The position numbers and the translations under genes are program-made. The notes under the pieces were generated by a model. That model searched no databases. It saw only the letters and a program-made list of their open reading frames with translations, and was not told the origin of the DNA. Of a stretch of DNA of 64,000 nucleotides, positions 17,532-26,674 are shown in pieces. The stretch lies in the NCBI RefSeq assembly GCF_900109885.1, contig NZ_FOBS01000005.1, forward strand, positions 1 through 64,000, written 5' to 3'. The stretch's first letter is position 1, and the number at the start of each line of letters is the position of its first letter. This stretch comes from Syntrophus gentianae (GTDB lineage: Bacteria > Desulfobacterota > Syntrophia > Syntrophales > Syntrophaceae).

Positions 17532-18257
17532 TTACCGGCTTTTTACGCCCTCGGAAGAATAGATCGCCACCAGCCGGGCGACCAGGATGGTGACATAAAA
17601 CACACCGGCGATAGACTCCGTAATTGCCAGCATCCTCGAGAAATTGGACGCCGGGATGATGTCCCCATAACCCACGGTCATGAGGGTGGCGAAACTGAAA
17701 TAAAAAGCTTCGAATCCTGTCGGCACGTGCCTGGAAGCGGATCCAAGATTGAAGAAAAATGAATCGGGCAATATCTGCGCAACAAGCTGATAAGCAAAGG
17801 ACCAGAGCAGTCCCAGCATCAGATAGTTGGCAATGGCTGCGCAGAGGATATCCAGACTGACCCGCGGCGTGCGGAGAATGAAACTCAGGAGATGCATCAC
17901 GACAAAGCCGCAGAACAGTATCGCCGCCACGAGAAAGATCTCCGGCGGCACCAGGTCCGGACGAAAATAGTTTGCCCATTTCCCGGCCACCGCGGGCGTT
18001 GCCAGGGCAATGCCCCAGACCAGTGTGCTGCGTCGGCCGCCTATGGACGGCAACGCCGACAACAGCACCAGGGTCATGAGAAGAGACAGGATCAGGATGC
18101 CGTGCGGCATCATCTCGATAAAGGGAAAGATGACGATCAACAGGACCAGCATGGCCAGAAAGTACCGTAAAGAGAACCTGACGAGCTCTTTTTCATCAGA
18201 GGTATTTTCCGCAGGCCTGTTTGGCACATTTCGCTGTGCTTGCTTTCTTTGAGGCAT
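17532..18257 (-). CDS. Two-pore-helix type ion channel (potassium-channel fold)
   Basis: A 241-residue membrane protein. A charged N-terminus of about 28 residues is followed by several helices, a pore helix and the selectivity filter TVGYGD (in ATLMTVGYGDIIPASNFS), then a last helix. This is the Ion_trans_2 pore of K+ channels without an RCK or cyclic-nucleotide domain. GGAGGTGTT precedes the ATG. A second channel of the same length class lies at 21368-22042, so the two are probably paralogues. It follows the lipoprotein gene at 18302 and precedes pqiA by 43 bp, placing it among envelope-stress genes. Confidence 0.85.
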   Translation of the reverse strand: MPQRKQAQRNVPNRPAENTSDEKELVRFSLRYFLAMLVLLIVIFPFIEMMPHGILILSLLMTLVLLSALPSIGGRRSTLVWGIALATPAVAGKWANYFRPDLVPPEIFLVAAILFCGFVVMHLLSFILRTPRVSLDILCAAIANYLMLGLLWSFAYQLVAQILPDSFFFNLGSASRHVPTGFEAFYFSFATLMTVGYGDIIPASNFSRMLAITESIAGVFYVTILVARLVAIYSSEGVKSR

Positions 18258-18301
18258 AACACCTCCGGGATACCGCCGGCTGCCAGGTCTTGGCGATATT
18301 G

Positions 18302-18883
18302 TTACGGACGTTCGACGGAAATGGCCTCCGCTTCGGTGAACGTAATCATCAGTTCATCCCCCACATTGACTTTATCCAGATTTGCCGGATCGATGACTTT
18401 TACTTTCACGGTCTTGCCGTTTGGCCCCATCAGAGAGATGGTTCCCGCTTCTTTGTCGAGGGCTTTAACCGTAGCCGTCATAGCACTCTGCCGGGTGATC
18501 ATTCCTCCGGGCATTTCGCCGGGCTTCGCCCTGACGATCGTCGTTGTCGCCCCTGCTCCAGTGGCCGTACCGGGTTTGATCACTTCCACGGCGATGGATT
18601 CCAGGAATTTGATCGTTACGATGTCCCCTACCTTGACCTGGGACAGGTTCCTGGCTTCTTTGCCAACTTTCATATCACGCACATCTCCCTGTGCATCCTT
18701 GAGCGTGACAATCCGCTTCTTCAGGTCAACGGCCACAACCGTGGCGGTCAAAACAGCCACTTTTCCCCTGACGATCCCGGAACGTTCATCTGTCCCATCT
18801 GACTTTTTGAAGGATGCACATCCCGCCACCATCATCGCCGCTAGAGCTATCATCAACACCATAGCAAAACTCTTCTTTACCAT
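18302..18883 (-). CDS. Lipoprotein with a duplicated small beta domain
   Basis: A 193-residue predicted lipoprotein (lipobox VAGC, Cys22). The mature part contains two similar modules of about 60 residues: LTATVVAVDLKKRIVTLKDA ... VKVGDIVTIKFLESIAVEVI, and MTATVKALDKEAGTISLMGP ... VNVGDELMITFTEAEAISVE. Each reads as a small beta-barrel of the DUF5666/OB-like kind. The repeat indicates internal duplication. Function unknown; secreted to the inner face of the outer membrane or the periplasm. It sits between an ion channel and a SYLF-domain protein. Confidence 0.75.
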   Translation of the reverse strand: MVKKSFAMVLMIALAAMMVAGCASFKKSDGTDERSGIVRGKVAVLTATVVAVDLKKRIVTLKDAQGDVRDMKVGKEARNLSQVKVGDIVTIKFLESIAVEVIKPGTATGAGATTTIVRAKPGEMPGGMITRQSAMTATVKALDKEAGTISLMGPNGKTVKVKVIDPANLDKVNVGDELMITFTEAEAISVERP

Positions 18884-18979
18884 CTTTATTATCCTCTCAC
18901 TTTCAGTATGACATTATCCTACAACTTTCCGGTCAGGCACTTGGGAAATCAGGTTACCTTATGCCTTTTATAATAATTC

Positions 18980-19537
18980 TTATCTTACGATCTTCGTAAT
19001 CTTCGTTCCCTGCAGGCCGATACCGGCCATAAGCCCTTTCTGGTCGAAAAAGAAGGCATACATATCGGATTTTGCCGTGGTGGTCGATATGCCTCCGGCT
19101 GCTCCCACATCCATAATGACAATGTTCGGGGCCATACCCAGTTCCCAGCCGTCACTCCTGTCCAGAAATCGCAGGGATGAGTCCGACATCAGAAACAACA
19201 CGTATCCGTACTTCTGGACACCGGCCTGCAAACCGTATGATGCCGAGACGGAATTGTAGTAACCGGCAGTCTTCCCATCCTTTATCAGGGCGCCTTCACC
19301 ATACTGCCCACCGACGATGAAGCCTCCTTTCACAATATCCGGAAAAACGAGGATGGCTTTTGCCTTTTGACCCATGTCTCTCGCCGGAGCTGATTTTGCG
19401 TACAGCTTCTGCAAAGCCTTCTGGACATTACGGTCAATTTCCGCTGCGGATGCCGCCATGGCTTGCTCCGTGCCGGCAAAGGCCACCGCGAACACAGCAA
19501 TTAAACAGAGAAAAATCATAAACTGTAAGCGTCTCAT
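18980..19537 (-). CDS. SYLF-domain (DUF500/Ysc84-like) secreted protein
   Basis: A 185-residue protein with a signal peptide ending near AMAASAAE and a full SYLF domain: KAKAILVFPDIVKGGFIVGG, GKTAGYYNSVSASYGLQAG and a terminal GLMAGIGLQGTKITKI. The domain binds phosphoinositides in eukaryotic relatives; bacterial versions are periplasmic and poorly understood. The AAGGAGGAGATATAA ribosome-binding site supports the start. It belongs to a string of small envelope proteins (17.5-21.3 kb) transcribed together. Confidence 0.9.
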   Translation of the reverse strand: MRRLQFMIFLCLIAVFAVAFAGTEQAMAASAAEIDRNVQKALQKLYAKSAPARDMGQKAKAILVFPDIVKGGFIVGGQYGEGALIKDGKTAGYYNSVSASYGLQAGVQKYGYVLFLMSDSSLRFLDRSDGWELGMAPNIVIMDVGAAGGISTTTAKSDMYAFFFDQKGLMAGIGLQGTKITKIVR

Positions 19538-19566
19538 TTATATCTCCTCCTTATTCCAAGAAGTTT

Positions 19567-20064
19567 CTACTTCTGTTCCGTTTTGATCAGCGGTATTCTC
19601 TTAGCCAATTCAAAATCGACCACGGCATTGATTTTGTTTTCGATCTGGTAATAACGTGCAACCTTTACATCGGGTAGGACCTTGCGGAATTTCGGGAGAT
19701 ATGCCTTGCGCAGCTCCAGCCGCAGCGTCTCGATGGTCATATACTCATCAAGGATCTTCTTTGCGGTTTTGTTGGTCATCTTCCCATAGGCATCCCCGTA
19801 CGTGTCGATTAATTTCAAGGTGCGGGTGCGAAGCAGAAACAGTTCATTCTGATAGCTTTCGTAGACCGGCCAGAAGGCTTTTGCTTCTTTCTCGGTAAGC
19901 TGCATGTTTTCTGCAACGAGCAGCTTTTTGTCTGCCTTGATTTTCTCAAGAACGATCTGCATGTTGTCGGCTGATGGTTCCTGAGCCATCACGGTACTGC
20001 CAAGAGTCAGAAGGAACGTGGCCAGGACCACCGTCACCATTAGCTGTATTATTTTCCTTTTCAT
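19567..20064 (-). CDS. Secreted helical protein of unknown function
   Basis: The 165-residue product starts at the ATG at 20064, which has AGAGGAGG six bases upstream. A longer frame to 20139 would begin inside the strong hairpin at 20123-20169 and is rejected. A signal peptide ends at VMAQE. The mature chain is almost entirely helical, rich in Lys and Glu (MQLTEKEAKAFWPVYESYQN), a pattern seen in small periplasmic helical proteins; it ends with a lysine-rich tail. No named family is certain. Confidence 0.75.
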   Translation of the reverse strand: MKRKIIQLMVTVVLATFLLTLGSTVMAQEPSADNMQIVLEKIKADKKLLVAENMQLTEKEAKAFWPVYESYQNELFLLRTRTLKLIDTYGDAYGKMTNKTAKKILDEYMTIETLRLELRKAYLPKFRKVLPDVKVARYYQIENKINAVVDFELAKRIPLIKTEQK

Positions 20065-20122
20065 GAGAATCCTCCTCTTAACTTTAGGAATGGCCTTTCT
20101 TTGGTCGCTTGGGTTCAGTAAC

Positions 20123-20169
20123 CGGTCATCCGTCATCAACGAAAGAATTCACCTGATGACGGATGACCG
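20123..20169. other. Strong perfect intergenic hairpin
   Basis: CGGTCATCCGTCATCA (20123-20138) and TGATGACGGATGACCG (20154-20169) form a perfect 16-bp stem with a 15-nt loop between two minus-strand genes. A run of seven T follows on the plus strand, where no gene ends; on the minus strand no T run follows. It may be a transcript stabiliser or partial terminator. Confidence 0.55.
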
Positions 20170-20216
20170 ATATCCGGTTTTTTTCGCAATCAGGCTGCGC
20201 ACCGCAGAGCGAACCA

Positions 20217-20906
20217 TTACTTCGCCGGTTCCCTCTTGATGCCCTTGGCTTCATCTAAAGCCGTTACGATCCGTGCCGACCAGAATTTGAAGGCGTCCTC
20301 GGCGGATCCATAACTCGAAAAACGCGAAGCAAAAGCGGCCTTCTGCTGATCCACCGCCATCACGAGCGCCTCATTGCTCGCGGAATCGAGGACCATAAAT
20401 TCGGCACACGTTTCACCGCTTCCTGACCATCCCCCGGTAGCTCCCCTTTTAACAACGCTGATGGCAATCCCGACAGGAACAATCGAAGTGATCGCACTGA
20501 CACCCGGTTTACTTCGTTCGACATTCGTGATGGCGATTTTGATCCGCGCCACATCGGGGCCGGGATCGGCGACGATTGGATACTTGTCCTTGAAGGCTGC
20601 TACGAGTTCCTTGTTGAAGGAATCGGCTAGGTCTTTCATCACCTGGGGATCAATGCCCTTGTATTCAGATTGGTCAGCCAGGTAGAAGACAACGCTGTCC
20701 ACCATAAAACTGTTGTACTTGCTGAGATCCGCTCCGGGCTTCACCCACCGCAGCTTAGCCCCGCCTTCCGGTCCCGGGGTTAATTGCTTGTACACATCAG
20801 GACTGCCGAGGAATCCGGAAAAAGGGGGATCACCGGCCATAGCAACAGAAACAGTAAACATTATTGCCATTCCAACTGCCAACAGAACTTTTGCCAATGT
20901 TTTCAT
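20217..20906 (-). CDS. DUF3313-like secreted protein
   Basis: A 229-residue protein with a signal peptide (MKTLAKVLLAVGMAIMFTVS, cleavage near AMAGD). The mature part begins FSGFLGSPDVYKQLTPGPEG and contains YNSFMVDSVVFYL and ARIKIAITNVERSKPG, the layout of DUF3313 proteins, most of which are lipoproteins; this one has no lipobox cysteine and would be soluble. A clear AAGGAGG lies before the ATG. Function unknown. Confidence 0.7.
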   Translation of the reverse strand: MKTLAKVLLAVGMAIMFTVSVAMAGDPPFSGFLGSPDVYKQLTPGPEGGAKLRWVKPGADLSKYNSFMVDSVVFYLADQSEYKGIDPQVMKDLADSFNKELVAAFKDKYPIVADPGPDVARIKIAITNVERSKPGVSAITSIVPVGIAISVVKRGATGGWSGSGETCAEFMVLDSASNEALVMAVDQQKAAFASRFSSYGSAEDAFKFWSARIVTALDEAKGIKREPAK

Positions 20907-20994
20907 ACAACCTCCTTAAATCGTTTTATTATTAAGTTCCATTCTAATGCAGACCCTGAATAAACTCCACATCTGCATTCATCTTTCGTCCGTT

Positions 20995-21318
20995 CTAGGC
21001 TCCCTTCCTCACCCGCTTCAAAACTTCGATTCCATCCCACGGAGTATTGTCGCCCATCCGGACCCTCACCGCTTTACTCAGCAGATCGACCGCTCCGAGA
21101 AGCGCACTTCCGCTGGTCGACTGCATATAGTTCTCAAATTTCGCCGCGTCCTCCCAGGACATGGAAAGGGAAAAGACCTCACCATCCTCCACATCCCGGT
21201 AGATATGGGCCTCACGGCATCCGTTCTCCTTGCGCATCGTGGGCAGGAGCGCCTGTAGGGACTGATAGAGTTCCTGAAACTTTTCTGGTTTGGCCCGAAG
21301 TTCGATAGTGAGATTCAT
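20995..21318 (-). CDS. Antibiotic biosynthesis monooxygenase (ABM) domain protein
   Basis: A 107-residue single-domain protein starting at the ATG at 21318 (AAGGAG six bases upstream; the longer frame to 21375 would overlap the next gene). It has the ferredoxin-like dimeric barrel of ABM/putative quinol monooxygenases such as YgiN: MNLTIELRAKPEKFQELYQS, LPTMRKENGCREAHIYRDVE and FSLSMSWEDAAKFENYMQST. Members act on quinols or small aromatics, or serve as stress proteins. It overlaps nothing and follows the channel gene at 21368 by 49 bp. Confidence 0.8.
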   Translation of the reverse strand: MNLTIELRAKPEKFQELYQSLQALLPTMRKENGCREAHIYRDVEDGEVFSLSMSWEDAAKFENYMQSTSGSALLGAVDLLSKAVRVRMGDNTPWDGIEVLKRVRKGA

Positions 21319-21367
21319 TGAACTCTCCTTTTTTGAGTTTGAAGAGGTCCCGAAACGTGAACGTCTC

Positions 21368-22042
21368 TTAATCAACTTTTTTCTTATTCCCGGAAACCGT
21401 ATAGAGACTCACGAGCCGGGCCACGGTAATGGCTATGAAGAGCTGACCGGTGATCGTTTCGAGTATGGCCAGAGATCGCGCCTGGACCGACACCGGCAGG
21501 ACGTCCCCGTATCCCGTTGTGGTCAACGTCACAAAGCTGAAATAGAGAAATCCTGATCGGTCCTTCGCTCCCGCAAAGCTGAAGGAGCCCGGATATACCA
21601 TCTCAATGAGCGCATAAAGGAGCGCCCACAGGACGCCAATGAGCATGTATTCACTGGCCCCGGCCATGATCATGTCCGCTGTCACCTCTTTCTGCCTGGC
21701 CAGGTAGAATAAAATGGTGACTACGGCATATCCCAGGAAGAGGACAATCATAATTTTACTTGTCCACGCCGCCATGGCGTTTTGGATAAGGAAGTCGAGA
21801 AGATCCGCCAGGATGGCCGCGGCGGCCAAGAGGATAACCAGCCCCTGGTGTTTCCGCTTTTCGTGAACCGCCCAGACACAGGAAATGATCAGGAACCAGA
21901 GGAAGATGTCTGTAACGACCGTTACGGCCGTCGGGCCGGCAATAAAGGGCCGGAGCAGAAAAAGCAGTACGACGGTGAAGAACAGATAGGAGAATCGAGC
22001 GTTCAGAATGACGTTTATCATGTCCTTGATGAATGGACGCAT
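21368..22042 (-). CDS. Ion channel, paralogue of the 17.5-kb channel
   Basis: A 224-residue membrane protein starting at the ATG at 22042 (GGAGAAAAGGCC upstream; a longer frame would run into the preceding efflux gene). About five helices precede the pore and filter TTTGYGD (in VTLTTTGYGDVLPVSVQARS), then a final helix VARLVSLYTVSG that closely resembles VARLVAIYSSEG in the channel at 17532-18257. No cytosolic gating domain is present. Both should be plasma-membrane cation channels, likely K+ selective, though TGYGD alone does not prove selectivity. Confidence 0.83.
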   Translation of the reverse strand: MRPFIKDMINVILNARFSYLFFTVVLLFLLRPFIAGPTAVTVVTDIFLWFLIISCVWAVHEKRKHQGLVILLAAAAILADLLDFLIQNAMAAWTSKIMIVLFLGYAVVTILFYLARQKEVTADMIMAGASEYMLIGVLWALLYALIEMVYPGSFSFAGAKDRSGFLYFSFVTLTTTGYGDVLPVSVQARSLAILETITGQLFIAITVARLVSLYTVSGNKKKVD

Positions 22043-22083
22043 GGCCTTTTCTCCGTTTGTCGGGCACGCTGAAGAGACTGATG

Positions 22084-23514
22084 CTATTGGTTCTGTTTCG
22101 ATGACGATGCCGTCAGCTTGTCCGCCTCGACGACCCATCCTCCGCCCATGGCTTTATAGAGATTCACCAGCGCTCCGAAGAGGACTCCCTGAGTCTGGGC
22201 ATAGCTCAGCTCCGCGGAAAAGAGACTCCGTTCGGCATCGAGGACCTCCAAGTAGCTGGTTAAGCCGTTCTCATAGCGCAGATTGGCAAAGCGGGTGTAC
22301 TCCCGGAGGGAATCCACCTGCCGCTGCTGAGCCGCCAGTTGCTCTCGGGTGCGCCTCTGATCGACAAGGGCGTCCTCCACCTCCCGGAAAGCGGTCTGGA
22401 TCGTGCTCTGGTAGCTGAACAGAGCCTGCTGCTGAATCGCCTCCATGGCCTTGACCTGCCCTCGAATGGCCCCCCCCAGGAAGATCGGGGCGGTGATATT
22501 GCCGCTCCAGCTCCACACCTTTGCCGGTCCGGTAAATAGATCCGAGAGATCCGAGCTCGACCAGCCGAAGAATCCCGTCAGAGAAATGGACGGGAAGTAC
22601 TGCGCCCTTGCCACACCAATCCGGGCATTGGCCGCGACAAGCCCCTGCTCCGCCTGGCGGATATCCGGGCGTTTTTCCAGCAGATCCGAGGGAAGTCCCG
22701 CAGGGACAACGGGAAGGATCAGTTCGTCAATGCTCTTGCCCCGGGTAATGGATCCCGGATTCCTTCCCAGCAGTTGATTCAATGCATTTTCCTGGAAGGA
22801 AATCTGTTTCTCTATCTGAGGAATCGTGGCCAGGGCCTGCTCATACTCGGACTTGACCTGGTTGAGTTCAAGCTCCGAGATGACCCCGCCTTCAAATCGC
22901 TGTTTGAAGAGCTTGTAGGCATCTTCTCTGACTTTAGCCGTCCGCACAGCGATTTCTCTTTGCTTGTCGAGATCGCGCAGAGAGATGTAGCCGTTTGCCA
23001 CAGCGCTGACCAGCGACAGGATGACCGCCTGCCGAGCCTCCTCGGTCGAGAGCAGGTCCGCCCGGGCCGCTTCGGTGGCCCTTCTCAATTTTCCCCAGAG
23101 GTCGATCTCCCAGCTGCCGTTGAAGACGCCCTGGTAGAAATCCGCCGGATTTTCCACCGATGGCGATAGGGGGGCCGCTCCCTCCTGGGTGGCGCGGCTT
23201 CGCCCTGCGTCAGCATTTCCCCAGATATGCGGAAACAGACCGGAACGCCCCCTCCAGTACCATCCTACGTACTCTTCGATTCGAGCGGTGGCGATCTTCA
23301 GATCCAGGTTCTGTTTCAGCGCCTCATCGATCAGCGCGTTCAGAACGGGGTCGTTGAACTGATGCCACCACGGCGTGTTGGCCGTTTCCTGTGCCGCCCT
23401 TTCCTCGATGCGCCAGGCCTGAGGACTTTCTATCGCCGGCCGCTTGTAGTCGGGACCGATCATACAGCCGGCCAGAAGAAAAACCATCCATAGGGAGAAG
23501 ATCGCTTTATTCAT
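22084..23514 (-). CDS. RND efflux outer-membrane factor (NodT/OprM family lipoprotein)
   Basis: A 476-residue TolC-family channel starting at the ATG at 23514, behind AAGGAGGAAGGCC. Lipobox LAGC and the opening IGPDYKRPAIESPQAW are diagnostic of the NodT/OprM branch; the rest holds two repeats of helical coiled coil and beta strands, for example LDLKIATARIEEYVG and YENGLTSYLEVLDAERSLF. It forms the outer exit of the tripartite pump whose permease stop codon overlaps its start by eight bases. Confidence 0.95.
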   Translation of the reverse strand: MNKAIFSLWMVFLLAGCMIGPDYKRPAIESPQAWRIEERAAQETANTPWWHQFNDPVLNALIDEALKQNLDLKIATARIEEYVGWYWRGRSGLFPHIWGNADAGRSRATQEGAAPLSPSVENPADFYQGVFNGSWEIDLWGKLRRATEAARADLLSTEEARQAVILSLVSAVANGYISLRDLDKQREIAVRTAKVREDAYKLFKQRFEGGVISELELNQVKSEYEQALATIPQIEKQISFQENALNQLLGRNPGSITRGKSIDELILPVVPAGLPSDLLEKRPDIRQAEQGLVAANARIGVARAQYFPSISLTGFFGWSSSDLSDLFTGPAKVWSWSGNITAPIFLGGAIRGQVKAMEAIQQQALFSYQSTIQTAFREVEDALVDQRRTREQLAAQQRQVDSLREYTRFANLRYENGLTSYLEVLDAERSLFSAELSYAQTQGVLFGALVNLYKAMGGGWVVEADKLTASSSKQNQ

Positions 23515-26500
23515 GGCCTTCCTCCTTCTTTGTCTCTTCACCAGGGAGATGAGCGCCCTCCCCACCCCGGTGTGACAGCTTCTCGACGACGTAGAACGTG
23601 ACGGGGATGAGGAAGATGGCGATGAAACTCGCCGCTATCATCCCGCCGATGACCGCCCATCCCATTACGCGCCGCGAGATGGCCCCGGCGCCGCTTGCCA
23701 GCGCCAGCGGCACGCAGCCCAGGATGAAGGCAAAGGACGTCATGAGGATCGGCCGCAGCCGAAGCTTTGCCCCAGTCAGTGCCGCCTCGATCACGGGCTT
23801 GCCCTTGTCGTATTCCATCTTGGCGAACTCGACGATGAGGATCGCATTTTTCGCCGCTAGCCCGATGAGCATGACGAGGCCGATCTGGGCGTAGACGTTG
23901 TTCTCGAACCTCAACAGCCACAGGGCGCCGAAGGCCCCCATGACGGCGATGGGTGTTCCAAGGAGCACGCTGAAGGGAAGGGACCAGCTCTCGTACTGAG
24001 CGGCCAGGATCAGGAAGACGCAAAGCAGCGAGAAGCCGAAGATGACAGCGGGCGACACCCCTTCCTGGGCCTTCTTTTCCTGATAGCTCATCCCGAGGTA
24101 ATCATAGCCCATCTCCCGGGGCATCGTCTGGGCAAAGACCTGTTCAAGGGCTTCCATGGCCTGTGTCGAGCTGTATCCCGGCGCCGCCGACCCGTTGATC
24201 TGGGCGCTGCGGTAAAGGTTGTAGCGCATGGTGAACTCGGGCCCCGCAAGGGGGCTGGTACTGGTTATAGCCGAGAGGGGAACCATCACGCCGTTGCTGT
24301 TCCGGACATAGAACTGCCCAAGGTTCTCGGCCTTCGTCCTGTACTCGCCCTCGGCCTGAACATAAATCTGCCACTGACGGCCGAACCGGTTGAAGTAGTT
24401 TACGAAGGCGCCCCCCATGAAGCACTGCAGGGTTTTGTAGGTATCCGAGAGATCCACCCCCTGTTTGAGGACCTTGTCGCGGTCCACGTTCACGAAGACC
24501 TGGGGCACGTTGGGGCGGAAGGTTGTGCTGAGGCCGGCAAGTTCCGGCCGCTTCCGGGCCGCTTCGAGAAAACGGTTCGTCTGCTCGGCAAGAAATTTGA
24601 TGTCATTGCCTGCCCGGTCCTCCAGAACGAACGTGAAACCGCCCGAAGTCCCGATGCCGGGGATGGCCGGGGGCGGAAAGGCAAATCCGATAGCCTCCGT
24701 CAGAGACCCCAGTCCCTTGGTCAGGTTGGCCTTGATGGCCTCGTATTTCTCCTCCGGCTTTTTCCTTTCGGCCCAGTCCTCCAGCGTGATGAAGAAAAAT
24801 GAGCTGTAGGTGTTGGCAACGCCGCTGAGCATGCTGTAGCCGACAACGGAGGTGCAGTACTTCACGCCGGGGGTCTTCTGGATGATCTCCTCGGCCTTTT
24901 TCGTCACACTGTCGGTCCTCTGCAGCGAGGCCGCGTCGGGAAGCTGAACCCCTGCGTAGAGGTACCCCTGGTCCTCATCGGGGAGGAAGGAGGTCGGCAG
25001 GGCTTTTCCGAAAAATCCGGCCAGCAGAACGGTCCCGAGAAGAAACAGGAGGCTCATCTTGCTCTTGCGGATGAAATGATCGCACCAGTTCACATACCCA
25101 TCCGTCGACCGGCCGAAGATGCGGTTGAACCCATCGTAGAATTTCTGCAGCGGCCCCCAGGATTTCTTCTTGGGTCGAAGGAGGAGGGCCGACAGGGCCG
25201 GCGAGAGGGTCAGGGCGTTGAAGGCCGAGATAATGACGGACACGGCGATCGTCACGGCGAACTGCTGGTAGAGGCGTCCCGTAATCCCGGGGATGAAGGC
25301 CGTCGGGACAAAGACGGCCGCCAGGATGACGGCGATGGCGATAACCGGGCCCGAGACCTCCTCCATGGCCTTCAGGGTTGCGTCCTTCGGGGACATGCCG
25401 TGCTCGATGTGGTGCTCCACGGCCTCGACAACGACGATGGCGTCGTCGACGACCAGCCCGATAGCGAGCACCAGCCCAAAGAGTGAGAGGGTATTGATTG
25501 AAAACCCGAAGAGAGGAAAGAGCATGAAAGTCCCGATCAGCGATACGGGCACGGCCAGCAGCGGGATGAGGGTTGCCCGCCAGCCCTGCAGGAAGATGAA
25601 GACGACGATGAGGACGAGAACGAGGGCCTCGAAGAGGGTATGGATGATCTCCTTGATGCCCTCCGTAACGGCGAGCGTCGTGTCGAGGGCGACCACGTAA
25701 TCCAGATCGGCGGGGAACTTCTCCTTGAGTTGCGCCATGAGCTTCTTGGACCCGTCGGCTGCCTGGATCGCATTTGTGCCCGGCAGCTGGTAGAGGGCGA
25801 TGATGGCCGCAGGCTTGCCGTTGAGGCGGCCGATCATATTGTACGACTGTGCCCCCAGCTCGATTCGTCCCACATCCTTGACATGGACAAGGGAACCGTC
25901 GGAATTTGCCCGGATCACGATGTTGCCGAACTCTTCCTCGTTCTGGAGGCGTCCCTGAGACCGAACGGCATAGGTGAATTCCTGACCCGGCGGCATCGGT
26001 TCGCCGCCGATCTGGCCGGCCGGGTTCACGGCGTTCTGTTTCTGAACGGCGCTGACGATTTCGGGAATGGTAATCGCCAGTTTGGCGAGCTGATCCGGCT
26101 TCACCCAGAGACGCATGGCGTACTGCCCGGCGCCGAAGATGGTGACGCTGGCGATGCCGGGGACGCGGGTCATCTGGTCATTGATGTTGATGTAGCAGTA
26201 GTTCGCCAGAAAGACGTTGTCATAAGTCCCCTTGGGGGAAAAGAGGGCGAAGACGATCAGCGGGGCCGATGTCGATTTCTGCACCGTGACGCCCTGGTTG
26301 ATCACGTCGGTGGGGAGCTGCGAGTTGGCCTGGTTTGTCCTCATCTGGGCAAGGATCTGGTCGGTGCTGGGGTCCGTCTTGATGTCGAAGTTCACCGTCA
26401 GGACCATCTTGCCGTCGTTGGAGTTGAGGGAGTACATGTAGTTCATGTTGTCCACGCCCGACATCTGCTGCTCGATGGGCGTAGCTACCGACTGCTCCAT

Positions 26501-26668
26501 GGTCAGCGCATCGGCGCCGGGGTAGGTGCCGGTGACCTTCATTTCCGGCGGGACGATGTTGGGAAACTGCGCCGTGGGCAGGCCCGACATGGCCACAAGG
26601 CCGACGATGACCATAAGGATGGCGATGACCATGGCCACGATGGGACGGTTGATGAAGAATTTTGACAT
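23507..26668 (-). CDS. RND multidrug efflux permease, HAE1 family (AcrB/MexB type)
   Basis: A full-length 1053-residue hydrophobe/amphiphile efflux permease. The N-terminal helix FFINRPIVAMVIAILMVIVG, the second large periplasmic loop, and the proton-relay pair of aspartates in LVVDDAIVVVEAVEHH are present, as is the late motif GLAAKNAILIVEFAK. It uses the proton gradient to expel drugs, bile-salt-like amphiphiles or solvents from the periplasm. The gene lies six bases after the adaptor gene. No TetR/MarR repressor is adjacent. Confidence 0.96.
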   Translation of the reverse strand: MSKFFINRPIVAMVIAILMVIVGLVAMSGLPTAQFPNIVPPEMKVTGTYPGADALTMEQSVATPIEQQMSGVDNMNYMYSLNSNDGKMVLTVNFDIKTDPSTDQILAQMRTNQANSQLPTDVINQGVTVQKSTSAPLIVFALFSPKGTYDNVFLANYCYININDQMTRVPGIASVTIFGAGQYAMRLWVKPDQLAKLAITIPEIVSAVQKQNAVNPAGQIGGEPMPPGQEFTYAVRSQGRLQNEEEFGNIVIRANSDGSLVHVKDVGRIELGAQSYNMIGRLNGKPAAIIALYQLPGTNAIQAADGSKKLMAQLKEKFPADLDYVVALDTTLAVTEGIKEIIHTLFEALVLVLIVVFIFLQGWRATLIPLLAVPVSLIGTFMLFPLFGFSINTLSLFGLVLAIGLVVDDAIVVVEAVEHHIEHGMSPKDATLKAMEEVSGPVIAIAVILAAVFVPTAFIPGITGRLYQQFAVTIAVSVIISAFNALTLSPALSALLLRPKKKSWGPLQKFYDGFNRIFGRSTDGYVNWCDHFIRKSKMSLLFLLGTVLLAGFFGKALPTSFLPDEDQGYLYAGVQLPDAASLQRTDSVTKKAEEIIQKTPGVKYCTSVVGYSMLSGVANTYSSFFFITLEDWAERKKPEEKYEAIKANLTKGLGSLTEAIGFAFPPPAIPGIGTSGGFTFVLEDRAGNDIKFLAEQTNRFLEAARKRPELAGLSTTFRPNVPQVFVNVDRDKVLKQGVDLSDTYKTLQCFMGGAFVNYFNRFGRQWQIYVQAEGEYRTKAENLGQFYVRNSNGVMVPLSAITSTSPLAGPEFTMRYNLYRSAQINGSAAPGYSSTQAMEALEQVFAQTMPREMGYDYLGMSYQEKKAQEGVSPAVIFGFSLLCVFLILAAQYESWSLPFSVLLGTPIAVMGAFGALWLLRFENNVYAQIGLVMLIGLAAKNAILIVEFAKMEYDKGKPVIEAALTGAKLRLRPILMTSFAFILGCVPLALASGAGAISRRVMGWAVIGGMIAASFIAIFLIPVTFYVVEKLSHRGGEGAHLPGEETKKEEGHE

Positions 26669-26674
26669 GGCGGT

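Noticed and set aside
25640-26665. 341-codon plus-strand frame opposite the RND permease
   Set aside because: Complement of a confidently identified permease; His/Asp/Gly-rich composition typical of antisense frames.
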